A stretch of DNA of 41,498 nucleotides from Trabulsiella guamensis ATCC 49490 (GTDB lineage: Bacteria > Pseudomonadota > Gammaproteobacteria > Enterobacterales > Enterobacteriaceae), in assembly GCF_000734965.1 (NCBI RefSeq), contig NZ_JMTB01000080.1, positions 1-41,498 of the forward strand. Reading direction: 5' to 3'. Made by a program: the position numbers and the translations under genes. The first letter of the stretch is position 1. Each line of letters opens with the position of its first letter. Below, one piece after another: positions 27,408 through 37,653 of this stretch. The notes under the pieces were generated by a model. That model ran no database searches, was not told the DNA's origin, and saw only the letters and a list, made by a program, of their open reading frames with translations.

Positions 27408-27759
27408 TAATAATAGCCGGGGAATGGGATTACGGTGCTTTATTAAAATATTTCCCCATTTGTTCTAATTTTTCACACAAATATTCAATACCGTCTACAC
27501 TGTCATCGTAGCGTCATATTCGGCTGAATCATCATGATCCAGCCGAATTTGCGCTGTGCGAAAGCAATTTTTTGACAAAAATTCAATTCCCGCTCAGCCC
27601 TTATCTCATGGGAAATCCCGGCTATTCTTGCATGATCAATTCCGCATCATTCATCCATCAAGGGTTGTCTCAGATTCTGAGTATGTTAGGGTATTGCCAG
27701 ACAATTATTTTAATCGGGTAATTTATAGCGCAAATAAATAACAGGAAACCTCTTATTGC
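27408..27759. promoter_or_regulatory. ProU regulatory region (nrdF-proV gap)
   Basis: It contains an AT-rich start, a CTACACT hexamer-plus at 27495-27501 (a possible sigma-S P1 -10, about 260 bases upstream of proV as in E. coli), a 9-base-pair stem ATTCGGCTG/CAGCCGAAT at 27518-27548, and the P2 promoter annotated separately. In relatives the region is repressed by H-NS at low osmolarity. Confidence 0.6.
27665..27692 (+). promoter_or_regulatory. ProU P2 sigma-70 promoter
   Basis: TTGTCT (27665-27670), a 16-base spacer, then TAGGGT (27687-27692). The surrounding bases resemble the known proU P2 promoter, which is osmotically induced. The spacer holds the small palindrome CTCAGATTCTGAG (27669-27681). 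The transcription start should lie near 27699, about 60 bases before proV. Confidence 0.8.
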
Positions 27760-28962
27760 ATGGCAATTAAATTAGAAATCAAAAATCTCTATAAAATATT
27801 TGGCGAGCATCCACAACGAGCTTTCAAATATATTGAAAAAGGACTTTCGAAAGAAGAATTACTGGAGAAAACGGGGCTATCGCTTGGCGTTAAAGACGCC
27901 AGTCTGGCCATTGAAGAAGGCGAGATATTTGTCATCATGGGATTATCCGGTTCCGGCAAATCCACAATGGTACGCCTTCTCAATCGCCTGATTGAACCCA
28001 CCCGCGGACAGGTGCTGATTGACGGCGTGGATATCGCCAGAATATCAGAAAGTGAACTCCGTGAGGTTCGCAGAAAGAAAATTGCGATGGTCTTCCAGTC
28101 ATTTGCCCTGATGCCACATATGACGGTGGCAGATAATACTGCGTTCGGTATGGAACTCGCCGGAATACCATCGCAGGAACGTCAGGAAAAAGCCCTTGAT
28201 GCATTACGTCAGGTGGGGCTTGAGAATTATGCCCACGCTTATCCGGATGAATTATCCGGTGGCATGCGTCAGCGTGTTGGTTTGGCCCGCGCATTAGCCA
28301 TTAATCCTGACATCTTATTAATGGACGAAGCCTTCTCAGCGCTCGATCCCTTAATTCGCACCGAGATGCAGGATGAACTGGTGAAATTGCAGGCGAAACA
28401 TCAGCGTACCATTGTCTTTATTTCACATGATCTCGATGAAGCCATGCGAATTGGAGACCGGATTGCCATTATGCAAAATGGCGAAGTGGTTCAGGTCGGT
28501 ACACCAGATGAAATTCTGAATAATCCGGCGAATGATTATGTCCGCACCTTCTTCCGTGGCGTGGATATTAGTCAGGTGTTCAGCGCCAAAGATATTGCTC
28601 GTCGTTCACCGAACGGATTGCTTCGCCGTACACCAGGTTTCGGTCCACGCTCGGCGCTGAAATTGCTGCAGGATGAAGACCGTGAATTCGGTTACGTCAT
28701 CGAGCGCGGTAATAAATTCCTCGGCGTCGTTTCCATTGATTCCCTGAAAGCCGCACTGAAAGAAGGACAGAGCATTGACGCCGCGTTGATTGACGCACAA
28801 CTGGCCGTTGATGCCCAGACACCGCTCAGCGAGTTGCTCTCCCATGTCGGTCAGGCGCCCTGCGCGGTTCCGGTGGTAGACGAAGAACAACAGTACGTTG
28901 GCATCATTTCAAAACGCATGCTGTTACAGGCTTTAGATCGCGAGGGGGCAAACAATGGCTGA
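27760..28962 (+). CDS. proV: Glycine betaine/proline ABC transporter ATPase ProV
   Basis: A 400-residue ATPase. Walker A is GLSGSGKST (61-69), the signature [15 protein letters not shown] (about 165-180), Walker [12 protein letters not shown], then the switch His in ISHDLDEA. Two CBS domains fill residues of about 280-400 and are linked to ionic-strength control in this family. It powers ProW and takes up glycine betaine and proline at high osmolarity. It overlaps proW by 8 bases. Confidence 0.97.
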   Translation: MAIKLEIKNLYKIFGEHPQRAFKYIEKGLSKEELLEKTGLSLGVKDASLAIEEGEIFVIMGLSGSGKSTMVRLLNRLIEPTRGQVLIDGVDIARISESELREVRRKKIAMVFQSFALMPHMTVADNTAFGMELAGIPSQERQEKALDALRQVGLENYAHAYPDELSGGMRQRVGLARALAINPDILLMDEAFSALDPLIRTEMQDELVKLQAKHQRTIVFISHDLDEAMRIGDRIAIMQNGEVVQVGTPDEILNNPANDYVRTFFRGVDISQVFSAKDIARRSPNGLLRRTPGFGPRSALKLLQDEDREFGYVIERGNKFLGVVSIDSLKAALKEGQSIDAALIDAQLAVDAQTPLSELLSHVGQAPCAVPVVDEEQQYVGIISKRMLLQALDREGANNG

Positions 28963-30025
28963 TCAAAACAATCCGTGGGATGCTGCACCAGCAAATGACA
29001 ACGCCGCCGCATCGGCAGATGCCTGGGGCGGCGGCGGTTCGACACCGGCACCCACTGACGGCGGTGGCGCAGACTGGCTGAACAGCGCGCCTGCACCGCA
29101 ACCCGAACATTTTAATATCATGGATCCGTTCCATAACACGCAGATCCCGCTCGATAACTGGGTGACGCACGGCATTGACTGGGTAGTAATGCATTTCCGC
29201 CCGCTATTCCAGGGCATTCGCGTGCCGGTGGATTACATTCTGAGCACCTTCCAGCAATTGCTGATGGGGATGCCGGCTCCGGTCGCTATCATGCTCTTCG
29301 CGCTGATAGCCTGGCAGATCTCAAGCCCCGCCATGGGGATCGCGACGCTGGTTTCTCTGGTTGCCATCGGCGCCATCGGTGCCTGGTCTCAGGCAATGGT
29401 GACGCTGGCGCTGGTTCTTACTGCGTTGTTTTTCTGCATGATCATCGGCCTGCCACTCGGGATCTGGCTGGCGCGCAGCCCGCGCGCGGCGAAAATCATT
29501 CGTCCGTTACTGGATGCCATGCAGACCACGCCAGCGTTCGTCTACCTGGTGCCGATCGTGATGTTATTCGGTATCGGTAATGTGCCAGGCGTCGTGGTGA
29601 CGATTATCTTCGCCCTGCCGCCAATTGTCCGCCTGACCATTCTGGGGATTAACCAGGTGCCTGCGGACTTGATTGAAGCATCACGCTCTTTTGGCGCCAG
29701 TCCACGCCAGATGCTGTTCAAAGTGCAGTTGCCGCTGGCGATGCCGACCATCATGGCCGGGGTAAACCAGACCCTGATGCTGGCGCTGTCGATGGTGGTG
29801 ATCGCCTCGATGATCGCCGTCGGCGGTCTCGGTCAGATGGTTCTGCGCGGCATTGGCCGTCTTGATATGGGTCTGGCGACTGTCGGTGGCGTGGGGATTG
29901 TCATTCTCGCCATTATTCTCGACCGCCTGACTCAGGCAATGGGTCGCGACGCCCGCAGTCGCGGCAACCGTCGCTGGTACTCCACCGGCCCCATTGGGTT
30001 GATCACTCGCCCTTTCACTAAATAA
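28955..30025 (+). CDS. proW: Glycine betaine/proline ABC transporter permease ProW
   Basis: A 356-residue inner-membrane permease. The first 100 residues are a hydrophilic, Asn/Ala/Gly-rich tail typical of ProW; the membrane core includes the ATPase-coupling EAA loop ([25 protein letters not shown], about 239-263). It forms the channel with ProV and receives substrate from ProX. GAGGGGG precedes the ATG inside the end of proV. Confidence 0.96.
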   Translation: MADQNNPWDAAPANDNAAASADAWGGGGSTPAPTDGGGADWLNSAPAPQPEHFNIMDPFHNTQIPLDNWVTHGIDWVVMHFRPLFQGIRVPVDYILSTFQQLLMGMPAPVAIMLFALIAWQISSPAMGIATLVSLVAIGAIGAWSQAMVTLALVLTALFFCMIIGLPLGIWLARSPRAAKIIRPLLDAMQTTPAFVYLVPIVMLFGIGNVPGVVVTIIFALPPIVRLTILGINQVPADLIEASRSFGASPRQMLFKVQLPLAMPTIMAGVNQTLMLALSMVVIASMIAVGGLGQMVLRGIGRLDMGLATVGGVGIVILAIILDRLTQAMGRDARSRGNRRWYSTGPIGLITRPFTK

Positions 30026-30041
30026 CGAATAAGGAACAACG

Positions 30042-31037
30042 ATGCGACATAGCGTACTTTTTGCCACAGCGTTTGCCACCCTTGTATCCACCAGCACATT
30101 TGCTGCTGATCTGCCTGGCAAAGGCATTACTGTTCTGCCGGTACAAAGCACCATCACGGAAGAAACCTTCCAGACACTACTGGTCAGCCGCGCGCTGGAA
30201 AAACTGGGCTATACCGTCAGCAAGCCGAGCGAAGTGGATTACAACGTCGGCTATACCTCTATCGCGTCCGGCGATGCCACTTTTACCGCCGTTAACTGGC
30301 AACCGCTGCATGATGACATGTACGCCGCCGCAGGGGGCGACAAGAAATTTTACCGTGAAGGCGTGTTTGTGACCGGCGCAGCTCAGGGTTACCTGATCGA
30401 CAAGAAAACCGCTGAGCAATATCACATCAAAAGCATTGATCAATTGAAAGATCCGAAGATCGCCAGCCTGTTTGATACCAACGGCGACGGCAAAGCGGAC
30501 CTGACCGGTTGTACGCCGGGCTGGGGTTGCGAAGCGGTGATTAATCACCAGATTGGCACGTACGACCTGAGCAAAACCGTCGAGCACAATCAGGGGAATT
30601 ATGCGGCGATGATGGCCGACACTATCACCCGTTTTAAAGAAGGCAAACCGGTGCTGTACTACACCTGGACGCCATACTGGGTGAGCGATGTGCTGAAACC
30701 GGGTAAAGATGTGGTCTGGCTGCAGGTTCCGTTCTCTTCAATGCCAGGGGAGCAGAAAGACATCGACACCAAACTGCCGAACGGTGCGAACTATGGTTTC
30801 CCGGTGAATACCATGCACATTGTCGCTAACAAAGCCTGGGCAGAGAAAAACCCGGCTGCGGCAAAACTGTTCTCGGTGATGAAACTGCCTATTGCGGATA
30901 TCAACGCTCAGAACGCCATGATGCATCAGGGCAAAGCCTCCGAAGCAGACATTCAGGGTCACGTGGATGGCTGGATCAACGCCCACCAGCAACTGTTTGA
31001 TGGCTGGGTAAAAGAAGCGCTGGCGGCGCAGAAGTAA
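30042..31037 (+). CDS. proX: Periplasmic glycine betaine-binding protein ProX
   Basis: A 331-residue substrate-binding protein. The signal peptide runs to about residue 21 (FAFA-type end, mature protein starting ADLPGKG). Tryptophans in [12 protein letters not shown] and YTWTPYW match the aromatic box that holds the quaternary ammonium group in ProX. A Cys pair (CTPGWGC) can form the known disulfide. It lies 16 bases after proW, and a terminator follows. Confidence 0.97.
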   Translation: MRHSVLFATAFATLVSTSTFAADLPGKGITVLPVQSTITEETFQTLLVSRALEKLGYTVSKPSEVDYNVGYTSIASGDATFTAVNWQPLHDDMYAAAGGDKKFYREGVFVTGAAQGYLIDKKTAEQYHIKSIDQLKDPKIASLFDTNGDGKADLTGCTPGWGCEAVINHQIGTYDLSKTVEHNQGNYAAMMADTITRFKEGKPVLYYTWTPYWVSDVLKPGKDVVWLQVPFSSMPGEQKDIDTKLPNGANYGFPVNTMHIVANKAWAEKNPAAAKLFSVMKLPIADINAQNAMMHQGKASEADIQGHVDGWINAHQQLFDGWVKEALAAQK

Positions 31038-31043
31038 CAAGAA

Positions 31044-31078
31044 AAGCCCCTGGCAATAATGTGTGCCAGAGGCTTTTT
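31044..31078 (+). terminator. Terminator of proVWX
   Basis: AAGCCCCTGGCA (31044-31055) pairs with TGCCAGAGGCTT (31064-31075) with one C/A mismatch, and TTTTTATTTTT follows. The T run overlaps the stop codon of the facing broken gene. Confidence 0.9.
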
Positions 31079-31082
31079 ATTT

Positions 31083-31545
31083 TTAACGGCGTCCCGCCCG
31101 TCGTGCTCTCGCCATATAATCAACCGCTTCAGATTCACTGATTACGCTGCCTGACGCCGATGAGATGCCTGGCGAACGGTTGCCGAGGCCCTTCACTGAT
31201 GAGACCGGCAGCGCCATCGACGTTAGTACCGTGATACCCGATAAAGGTGGATTGCGTGGTGCGGGAAGGTCCGGCGTCAGAGGTGAGCGCTTCATTCGTG
31301 CCGCTTCAGGATTTTTATTTTTCACCGCCTTCGCAGACACACCTGTGGCCACCGATGCTGCTACCGTCACGCCGGTTTCTACATACCCTGCCGTCGTCAC
31401 AGCGGCGGCGGCACCTTCTGACATCGCTATCTGTTGATGCCGCCTTCGCCAAACGGGCCAGAGAAGCTGACACTCCGCTACGCTTTGCTGCCTCGCCAAA
31501 CGGCGACCAGCCATGAAGGTCATCCCCGGTCAATTGTAATGTCAT
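31083..31545 (-). pseudogene. Unrecognised gene, probably frameshifted
   Basis: A good ribosome site (GGAG, 8 bases) precedes the ATG at 31543-31545, and the peptide starts MTLQLTGDDLHGWSPFGEAAK. After about 38 codons this frame turns into an unnatural Arg/Cys-rich stretch and ends at 31315, while a neighbouring frame continues with ordinary composition (QQIAMSEGAAAAVTT onward) to a stop at 31083. One extra base near 31428-31432 would explain it. The repaired product would be about 153 residues, Ala/Ser/Pro-rich in its second half, with no motif I recognise. If not frameshifted, two overlapping small ORFs are the alternative. Confidence 0.4.
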
Positions 31546-31734
31546 AAAAAATACTCCAGTCTGGTGAGATGAGACAGGAGTGTGGTATTTCAGCAATACC
31601 AGAATTGCACCTTAAAAAAACAGAGCCAGGCAAAATAAAAACAAATGGCACTTTCCGACACCAGACATACTCCTCATTTTTCTCACTTTGGTTATCATGA
31701 CGTTATCGCTTAATCCTTTATCTGATGAATATTC

Positions 31735-32919
31735 ATGACCAAACCCAATTCTGGACTTAGCCCGGCGCTGATTGCTCTGATGTCAGTGGCGACAGGGCTG
31801 GCTGTTGCCAGCAACTATTACGCGCAACCTTTACTCGATACTATCGCTCGCGCCTTCTCGCTTTCCGCCGGGCAGGCAGGTTTTATCGTTACTGCCGCAC
31901 AACTCGGCTATGCCGCAGGGTTGCTGTTTCTGGTGCCGTTGGGCGATATGTTCGAGCGCCGGGGGCTTATCGTTACCATGACGCTGCTGGCGGCGGGTGG
32001 AATGTTGCTCACCGCCAGCAGCCAGTCGCTGACGCTAATGATCGTCGGTACCGCGCTGACGGGGTTGTTTTCCGTGGTGGCGCAGATTCTGGTACCGCTG
32101 GCTGCCACGCTTGCCGCCCCGGACAAGCGCGGCAAGGTCGTGGGCACGATCATGAGCGGCCTTTTGCTGGGGATCCTGCTGGCACGTACCGTCGCAGGCC
32201 TCCTCGCCAGTCTCGGCGGCTGGCGCACCGTCTATTGGGTTGCCAGTGTATTGATGGTGCTGATGGCGCTGGCGCTATGGCGTGGATTACCGAAAATAAA
32301 GCAGGAGAATCATCTCAACTATCCGCAATTACTGGGATCGATTTTCCGCCTGTTTGCCGGAGAAAAGCTGCTACGTACCCGCGCTCTGCTCGGCTGTCTG
32401 ACCTTCGCTAACTTCAGTATCCTCTGGACCTCGATGGCCTTTTTACTGGCGGGCTCCCCCTTTCACTTTTCCGAAGGCGTGATCGGCCTGTTTGGTCTCG
32501 CGGGGGCCGCTGGCGCACTGGGCGCTCGGCCGGCTGGCGGGCTGGCAGACAAAGGCAAGTCTCACCTCACCACCACCATTGGACTGGTACTGCTGTTGCT
32601 GTCGTGGGTCGCCATCTGGTTCGGTCATGTTTCCGTGCTGGCGCTGGTTATCGGCATCCTGGTGCTTGACCTCACCGTTCAGGGCGTGCATATCACCAAC
32701 CAGACAGTGATTTATCGTATTAAACCCGAGGCGCGTAATCGCCTGACGGCGGGCTATATGACCAGCTACTTTATTGGCGGTGCAGCGGGTTCGCTGCTCT
32801 CTGCTTCGGCCTGGCAACATGCGGGCTGGGCCGGAGTGTGTCTCGCCGGAGCCGTCGTCGCCACACTAAATTTGCTGGTGTGGTGGAGCGGGTTTCATCG
32901 CATGAGTGCCGAAACCTGA
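31735..32919 (+). CDS. ygaY: MFS transporter YgaY
   Basis: A 394-residue, 12-helix major facilitator protein. Motif A is LGDMFERRGL (about 69-78); helices 4-5 hold LVPLAATLAAPDKRGKVVG and LLGILLARTVAGLLASLGGWR. The homologue in E. coli K-12 is annotated as a broken gene; here the frame is intact. The substrate is unknown (family members include sugar and drug exporters). No strong ribosome site precedes the ATG. Confidence 0.9.
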   Translation: MTKPNSGLSPALIALMSVATGLAVASNYYAQPLLDTIARAFSLSAGQAGFIVTAAQLGYAAGLLFLVPLGDMFERRGLIVTMTLLAAGGMLLTASSQSLTLMIVGTALTGLFSVVAQILVPLAATLAAPDKRGKVVGTIMSGLLLGILLARTVAGLLASLGGWRTVYWVASVLMVLMALALWRGLPKIKQENHLNYPQLLGSIFRLFAGEKLLRTRALLGCLTFANFSILWTSMAFLLAGSPFHFSEGVIGLFGLAGAAGALGARPAGGLADKGKSHLTTTIGLVLLLLSWVAIWFGHVSVLALVIGILVLDLTVQGVHITNQTVIYRIKPEARNRLTAGYMTSYFIGGAAGSLLSASAWQHAGWAGVCLAGAVVATLNLLVWWSGFHRMSAET

Positions 32920-32942
32920 ACGTAATTTCATGGGTCACGTCT

Positions 32943-32984
32943 TTACCAGACGGCGGGGTGTTAAGCCGCCCTGCAGTCTGGTAA
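32943..32984. repeat. Two-tier stem-loop between ygaY and ygaZ
   Basis: TTACCAGAC (32943-32951) pairs with GTCTGGTAA (32976-32984), and inside it GGCGG (32952-32956) pairs with CCGCC (32966-32970). No T run follows, so it is not a standard terminator. It could be a leader structure of ygaZH or a processed 3' end of ygaY. Confidence 0.55.
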
Positions 32985-33052
32985 GGTGTAACGACTTATT
33001 AACCCGGGTTACTTTTTCGCCCGTTATTTATTCGTAGTTAATATAAACCGAT

Positions 33053-33799
33053 ATGGAAACCCCTGCCGAATTGACGGGCGTGCCGTCGCCTGGTCCGTCA
33101 ACACTGTTCGAAGGCGTGAAAGACAGTTTACCGATTGTCATTAGCTATATTCCCGTCGCGTTTGCCTTTGGACTGAATGCCACGAAGCTCGGTTTTACGC
33201 CGCTCGAAAGCGTTTTCTTCTCCTGCATTATTTACGCTGGCGCCAGCCAGTTCGTGATCACCGCGATGCTGGCTGCTGGCAGTTCACTGTGGGTGGCGGC
33301 GCTAACCGTGATGGCGATGGATGTGCGTCATGTACTCTACGGACCGTCGTTGCGCAGCCGCATTACAGCGCAGTTGCGTAAACCCAAAACCGCACTTTGG
33401 GCGTTCGGGCTCACGGATGAAGTGTTTGCCGCCGCCACGGCGAAGCTTGTGCGCGACAACCGCGGGTGGAGTGAAAACTGGATGATCGGCATCGCCTTCT
33501 GCTCATGGGCATCCTGGGTACTCGGCACGGTGATGGGGGCGTATTCAGGCAGTGGTTTGCTGGAGGGGTTCCCGGCGGTGGAAGCGGCGCTCGGCTTTAT
33601 GCTGCCCGCGCTGTTTCTGAGTTTTCTGCTGGCCTCTTTTCAGCGTAAGCAGTCACTGTGCGTCACCGCATCGCTCGTCGGCGCGCTGGCGGGTGTGACG
33701 CTGTTTTCGATTCCTGCCGCAATTCTCGCCGGTATCGTCTGTGGCTGCCTGACCGCACTGGCGCAGTCCATCCTGCAGGGAGAATTCAATGGGCAGTGA
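33053..33799 (+). CDS. ygaZ: Branched-chain amino acid (L-valine) exporter large subunit YgaZ
   Basis: A 248-residue AzlC-family membrane protein matching E. coli Yga[19 protein letters not shown] (about 26-43), [10 protein letters not shown] and [15 protein letters not shown] are family segments. With YgaH it exports L-valine (and methionine). The 5' residues differ from E. coli. ygaH overlaps by 11 bases. Confidence 0.95.
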   Translation: METPAELTGVPSPGPSTLFEGVKDSLPIVISYIPVAFAFGLNATKLGFTPLESVFFSCIIYAGASQFVITAMLAAGSSLWVAALTVMAMDVRHVLYGPSLRSRITAQLRKPKTALWAFGLTDEVFAAATAKLVRDNRGWSENWMIGIAFCSWASWVLGTVMGAYSGSGLLEGFPAVEAALGFMLPALFLSFLLASFQRKQSLCVTASLVGALAGVTLFSIPAAILAGIVCGCLTALAQSILQGEFNGQ

Positions 33800-34124
33800 C
33801 GTTCTGTTTCTTGGCCTGCTGGTGGGGTGCGCTAATTACCTCTTCCGCTATCTGCCGTTGCGAGTGCGGGCCGGGCAACACCGCCCGTCGCGACGGGGTG
33901 TGGCTGGCGTACTGCTGGATACCATTGGTATCGCCTCGATTTGCGCGTTACTGGTGGTATCTACTGCACCGGAAGTGATGGCAGATGCCCGCCGCCTGTT
34001 ACCCACCCTGATGGGCTTTGCCGTGCTGGGCATGAGTTTCTGGAAGACGCGGAGCATTATTTTCCCCGTGCTGCTGAGCGCGCTGGCTTATGGGCTGGCG
34101 TGGAAATATTTATTCCTTTTATAG
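33789..34124 (+). CDS. ygaH: L-valine exporter small subunit YgaH
   Basis: A 111-residue AzlD-family membrane protein with about four hydrophobic segments ([18 protein letters not shown] near the start). It forms the exporter with YgaZ. GGGAG precedes the ATG inside the ygaZ end. Confidence 0.94.
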   Translation: MGSDVLFLGLLVGCANYLFRYLPLRVRAGQHRPSRRGVAGVLLDTIGIASICALLVVSTAPEVMADARRLLPTLMGFAVLGMSFWKTRSIIFPVLLSALAYGLAWKYLFLL

Positions 34125-34156
34125 ACTTGAATAATGAATTTAGCACAAATAATTCA

Positions 34157-34185
34157 TTTACATTATTTGTCACTAGCGTTATTAT
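34157..34185 (+). promoter_or_regulatory. Sigma-70 promoter of mprA-emrAB
   Basis: TTTACA (34157-34162), a 17-base spacer, then TATTAT (34180-34185). It lies 30 bases before the mprA start. The spacer-flanking AT-rich half repeats (AAATAAT, ATTATTT) fall where MprA is expected to bind and repress its own operon. Confidence 0.75.
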
Positions 34186-34215
34186 ATCGGCTGCAATTAA
34201 TGAGGTTATACCCAA

Positions 34216-34746
34216 ATGGATAGTTCGTTCACGCCCATTGAACAAATGCTAAAATTTCGCGCCAGCCGTCATGAAGATTTTCCCTATCAGGAGATCCTCC
34301 TTACCCGTCTAAGCATGCATATGCAGGGAAAACTGCTGGAAAACCGTAATAAAATGCTGAAAGCTCAGGGGATTAACGAGACGTTGTTTATGGCGCTGAT
34401 TACGCTTGAGTCTCAGGAGAACCACAGTATTCAACCGTCCGAGTTGAGCTGCGCCTTAGGCTCTTCACGTACTAACGCCACCCGTATCGCTGATGAACTG
34501 GAAAAACGTGGCTGGATCGAGCGTCGCGAAAGCGATAACGATCGCCGTTGTCTGCACCTGCAACTGACCGAAAAAGGTCACCAGTTCCTGCGTGAGGTTC
34601 TGCCTCCGCAACACCACTGCCTGCATCAACTCTGGTCTTCACTGACGACTGCCGAGAAAGACCAGCTTGAGCACATCACCCGTAAGTTACTGACTCGTCT
34701 TGACCAAATGGATGAAGATGGTGCCATTTTAGAGGCCCTTCGTTAA
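34216..34746 (+). CDS. mprA: MarR-family repressor MprA (EmrR)
   Basis: A 176-residue MarR-type winged-helix repressor. The recognition region is [26 protein letters not shown] (about 75-100), with the wing [15 protein letters not shown]. It represses emrAB and is released by uncouplers and drugs such as CCCP and nalidixic acid. It is upstream of emrA on the same strand. Confidence 0.97.
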   Translation: MDSSFTPIEQMLKFRASRHEDFPYQEILLTRLSMHMQGKLLENRNKMLKAQGINETLFMALITLESQENHSIQPSELSCALGSSRTNATRIADELEKRGWIERRESDNDRRCLHLQLTEKGHQFLREVLPPQHHCLHQLWSSLTTAEKDQLEHITRKLLTRLDQMDEDGAILEALR

Positions 34747-34791
34747 GCCAGGGATCGCTCACTTATCCTGATTCAAAAAAAAGAAACCGTC

Positions 34792-34818
34792 AGGCCAGCA
34801 GGTCTACACTGCTGGCCT
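34792..34818 (+). terminator. Strong hairpin between mprA and emrA (attenuator or partial terminator)
   Basis: AGGCCAGCAG (34792-34801) pairs perfectly with CTGCTGGCCT (34809-34818) around a 7-base loop. Only TTCT follows, so read-through into emrAB is expected. It would protect or attenuate the transcript between repressor and pump. Confidence 0.6.
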
Positions 34819-34875
34819 TTCTGATAAACAGGTCGGCCCAGCCGATGTGAAATAAGAAGATCGTGGAGAAACACA

Positions 34876-36048
34876 ATGAGCGCTAATGCGGAGATGCAAA
34901 CCCCGCAGCAACCTGCCAGCAAAAAAGGTAAACGTAAAGGTGCCCTTCTGCTGCTGACTTTGCTCTTTATTATTATTGCCGTGGCCTATGGCATTTATTG
35001 GTTCCTGGTCCTTCGTCATTATGAAGAAACTGATGATGCCTACGTGGCGGGCAATCAGGTTCAGATTATGGCGCAGGTGTCTGGCAGCGTGACGAAGGTC
35101 TGGGCTGACAACACCGATTTTGTACAGAAAGGCGACGTGCTGGTCAGCCTGGATCCCACCGATGCGCAACAGGCTTATGAAAAAGCCAAAACGCAACTGG
35201 CATCCAGCGTCCGCCAGACCCGTCAGTTGATGATCAACAGCAAGCAGTTGCAGGCGAACATTGACGTTAAAAAAACCGCACTGTCTCAGGCGCAAACCGA
35301 CCTTAATCGTCGTATTCCGCTCGGCAGCGCCAACCTGATTGGTCGCGAAGAACTGCAACACGCCCGTGATGCCGTCGCCAGCGCTCAGGCAGAACTGGAT
35401 GTGGCAATTCAGCAGTATAACGCCAATCAGGCAATGGTGCTGTCTACCAGACTGGAAGAACAGCCTGCCGTTCAGCAAGCCGCAACCGATGTACGCAACG
35501 CATGGCTGGCCCTGCAACGTACGAAGATTGTCAGCCCGATGACCGGTTATGTCTCCCGTCGCTCCGTGCAGCCTGGCGCGCAGATTAGCCCGACCACGCC
35601 GCTGATGGCGGTGGTGCCGGCGAACAATCTGTGGGTTGATGCCAACTTTAAAGAGACGCAACTGGCACATATGCGTATTGGTCAGCCCGTCACGGTTATC
35701 AGTGATATTTACGGCGATGACGTGAAATACACTGGCAAAGTGGTGGGTCTGGACATGGGTACCGGTAGCGCGTTCTCTCTGCTTCCGGCGCAAAACGCCA
35801 CCGGTAACTGGATCAAAGTGGTTCAGCGCCTGCCGGTGCGTATCGAGCTGGATGCAAAACAGCTCGCCGAACACCCGTTGCGTATTGGTCTGTCAACGCT
35901 GGTGGAAGTGGATACGTCAAACCGTGACGGCCAGATGCTGGCAAGTCAGGTTCGTACCGACCCGGTCTATGAAAGCGATGCCCGTGAAATCAGCCTTGAT
36001 CCGGTGAACAAAGAGATCAACGACATCGTCCAGGCGAACGCTAACTAA
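34876..36048 (+). CDS. emrA: Multidrug efflux membrane-fusion protein EmrA
   Basis: A 390-residue HlyD-family adaptor. One N-terminal membrane helix (about 25-45), the lipoyl half-motifs DDAYVAGNQVQIMAQVSG and IVSPMTGYVSRR, a coiled-coil hairpin between them (about 90-200), and a beta-barrel C-terminal part. It links EmrB to TolC. emrB follows after 15 bases. Confidence 0.97.
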   Translation: MSANAEMQTPQQPASKKGKRKGALLLLTLLFIIIAVAYGIYWFLVLRHYEETDDAYVAGNQVQIMAQVSGSVTKVWADNTDFVQKGDVLVSLDPTDAQQAYEKAKTQLASSVRQTRQLMINSKQLQANIDVKKTALSQAQTDLNRRIPLGSANLIGREELQHARDAVASAQAELDVAIQQYNANQAMVLSTRLEEQPAVQQAATDVRNAWLALQRTKIVSPMTGYVSRRSVQPGAQISPTTPLMAVVPANNLWVDANFKETQLAHMRIGQPVTVISDIYGDDVKYTGKVVGLDMGTGSAFSLLPAQNATGNWIKVVQRLPVRIELDAKQLAEHPLRIGLSTLVEVDTSNRDGQMLASQVRTDPVYESDAREISLDPVNKEINDIVQANAN

Positions 36049-36063
36049 TCCGGGGTGAGTGTA

Positions 36064-37602
36064 ATGCAACAGCAAAAACCGCTGGAGGGGGCGCAACTGG
36101 TCATTATGACGATTGCGTTGTCTCTTGCGACTTTCATGCAGGTGCTGGACTCCACCATTGCTAACGTGGCGATCCCTACCATCGCCGGTAACCTTGGCTC
36201 GTCGTTGAGCCAGGGAACCTGGGTTATCACCTCTTTCGGGGTGGCGAACGCGATCTCCATTCCGATTACCGGCTGGCTGGCAAAGCGTGTCGGCGAAGTG
36301 AAGCTGTTTTTGTGGTCCACTGTCGCCTTTGTCATTGCTTCCTGGGCCTGCGGCGTGTCAAACAGCCTGACGATGCTGATTTTCTTCCGCGTCATTCAGG
36401 GGGTTGTCGCCGGGCCGCTGATCCCGCTGTCGCAGAGTTTGCTGTTAAGTAACTATCCACCCGCTAAGCGTTCTATTGCGCTGGCGCTGTGGTCAATGAC
36501 TGTTATCGTGGCGCCTATCTGCGGCCCGATCCTCGGCGGTTACATCAGCGACAACTATCACTGGGGCTGGATCTTCTTCATTAACGTGCCGATTGGTCTG
36601 GTCGTGGTGCTGATGACCCTGCAAACCCTGCGCGGACGCGAAACCCGCACAGAACAGCGGCGGATTGACGGGATTGGCCTGGCGCTGCTGGTGGTGGGTA
36701 TCGGCAGTCTGCAAATTATGCTCGACCGTGGTAAAGAGCTGGACTGGTTTAACTCCACCGAAGTGGTGACGCTGACCATTGTGGCGGTCGTGGCGATAAG
36801 CTTCCTGGTGGTGTGGGAGCTGACGGACGACAACCCGATTGTCGATCTGTCATTGTTTAAGTCGCGAAACTTTACTATCGGCTGTCTGTGTATCAGCCTC
36901 GCCTATATGCTCTATTTCGGCGCGATCGTGCTGCTGCCGCAGTTGTTGCAGGAGGTGTATGGCTATACCGCCACCTGGGCGGGGCTGGCATCTGCGCCAG
37001 TCGGGGTGATCCCGGTGCTGCTGTCGCCGATTATTGGCCGTTTCGCCCATAAGCTCGATATGCGGCGGTTGGTGACGTTCAGCTTCATTATGTATGCCGT
37101 GTGCTTCTACTGGCGCGCGTATACCTTTGAACCTGGCATGGACTTTGGCGCCTCCGCGTGGCCGCAGTTTATTCAGGGCTTCGCCGTGGCCTGCTTCTTT
37201 ATGCCGCTGACCACCATCACATTGTCTGGTCTGCCGCCGGAACGTCTGGCGGCGGCGTCGAGTCTGTCGAACTTTACCCGTACGCTGGCGGGTTCAATTG
37301 GCACCTCGATCACTACCACCATGTGGACTAATCGTGAGGCGATGCATCACGCGCAGCTTACGGAGTCGGTAAACCCGTTTAACCCGAACGCGCAGCAGAC
37401 GTATGATCAGTTGCAGGGTATGGGGATGACACAGCAGCAGGCATCTGGCTGGATAGCGCAGCAGATCACCGACCAGGGGCTGATTATCTCGGCTAACGAG
37501 ATTTTCTGGATCTCCGCCGGGATTTTCCTCGTACTGCTGGGTCTGGTATGGTTCGCCCGACCGCCGTTTGGTGCAGGCAGTGGCGGAGGCGGTGCGCACT
37601 AA
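36064..37602 (+). CDS. emrB: Multidrug efflux MFS pump EmrB
   Basis: A 512-residue, 14-helix DHA2 transporter. LDSTIANVAIPTIAG (about 25-39) and motif C IVAPICGPILGG are conserved. It exports hydrophobic drugs and uncouplers through EmrA and TolC. The open frame starts at 36055, but the ATG at 36064 follows GGGGTGAG and gives the E. coli length. The protein ends in a Gly-rich tail. Confidence 0.97.
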   Translation: MQQQKPLEGAQLVIMTIALSLATFMQVLDSTIANVAIPTIAGNLGSSLSQGTWVITSFGVANAISIPITGWLAKRVGEVKLFLWSTVAFVIASWACGVSNSLTMLIFFRVIQGVVAGPLIPLSQSLLLSNYPPAKRSIALALWSMTVIVAPICGPILGGYISDNYHWGWIFFINVPIGLVVVLMTLQTLRGRETRTEQRRIDGIGLALLVVGIGSLQIMLDRGKELDWFNSTEVVTLTIVAVVAISFLVVWELTDDNPIVDLSLFKSRNFTIGCLCISLAYMLYFGAIVLLPQLLQEVYGYTATWAGLASAPVGVIPVLLSPIIGRFAHKLDMRRLVTFSFIMYAVCFYWRAYTFEPGMDFGASAWPQFIQGFAVACFFMPLTTITLSGLPPERLAAASSLSNFTRTLAGSIGTSITTTMWTNREAMHHAQLTESVNPFNPNAQQTYDQLQGMGMTQQQASGWIAQQITDQGLIISANEIFWISAGIFLVLLGLVWFARPPFGAGSGGGGAH

Positions 37603-37603
37603 C

Positions 37604-37637
37604 AAAAAAGCCAGTTCATTTGAGCTGGCTTTTTTTT
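37604..37637. terminator. Bidirectional terminator between emrB and luxS
   Basis: AAAAAAGCCAG and CTGGCTTTTTTTT form the stem of about nine pairs (37610-37618 with 37621-37629, one GT wobble), with A and T runs on each side. It serves both converging genes. Confidence 0.93.
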
Positions 37638-37653
37638 GCTGCGGGAAACGAAA

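Noticed and set aside
34804-35874. A 356-codon open frame on the minus strand
   Set aside because: It lies entirely opposite emrA, which is certain by homology. The product is His/Arg-rich with no domain, typical of an antisense shadow.
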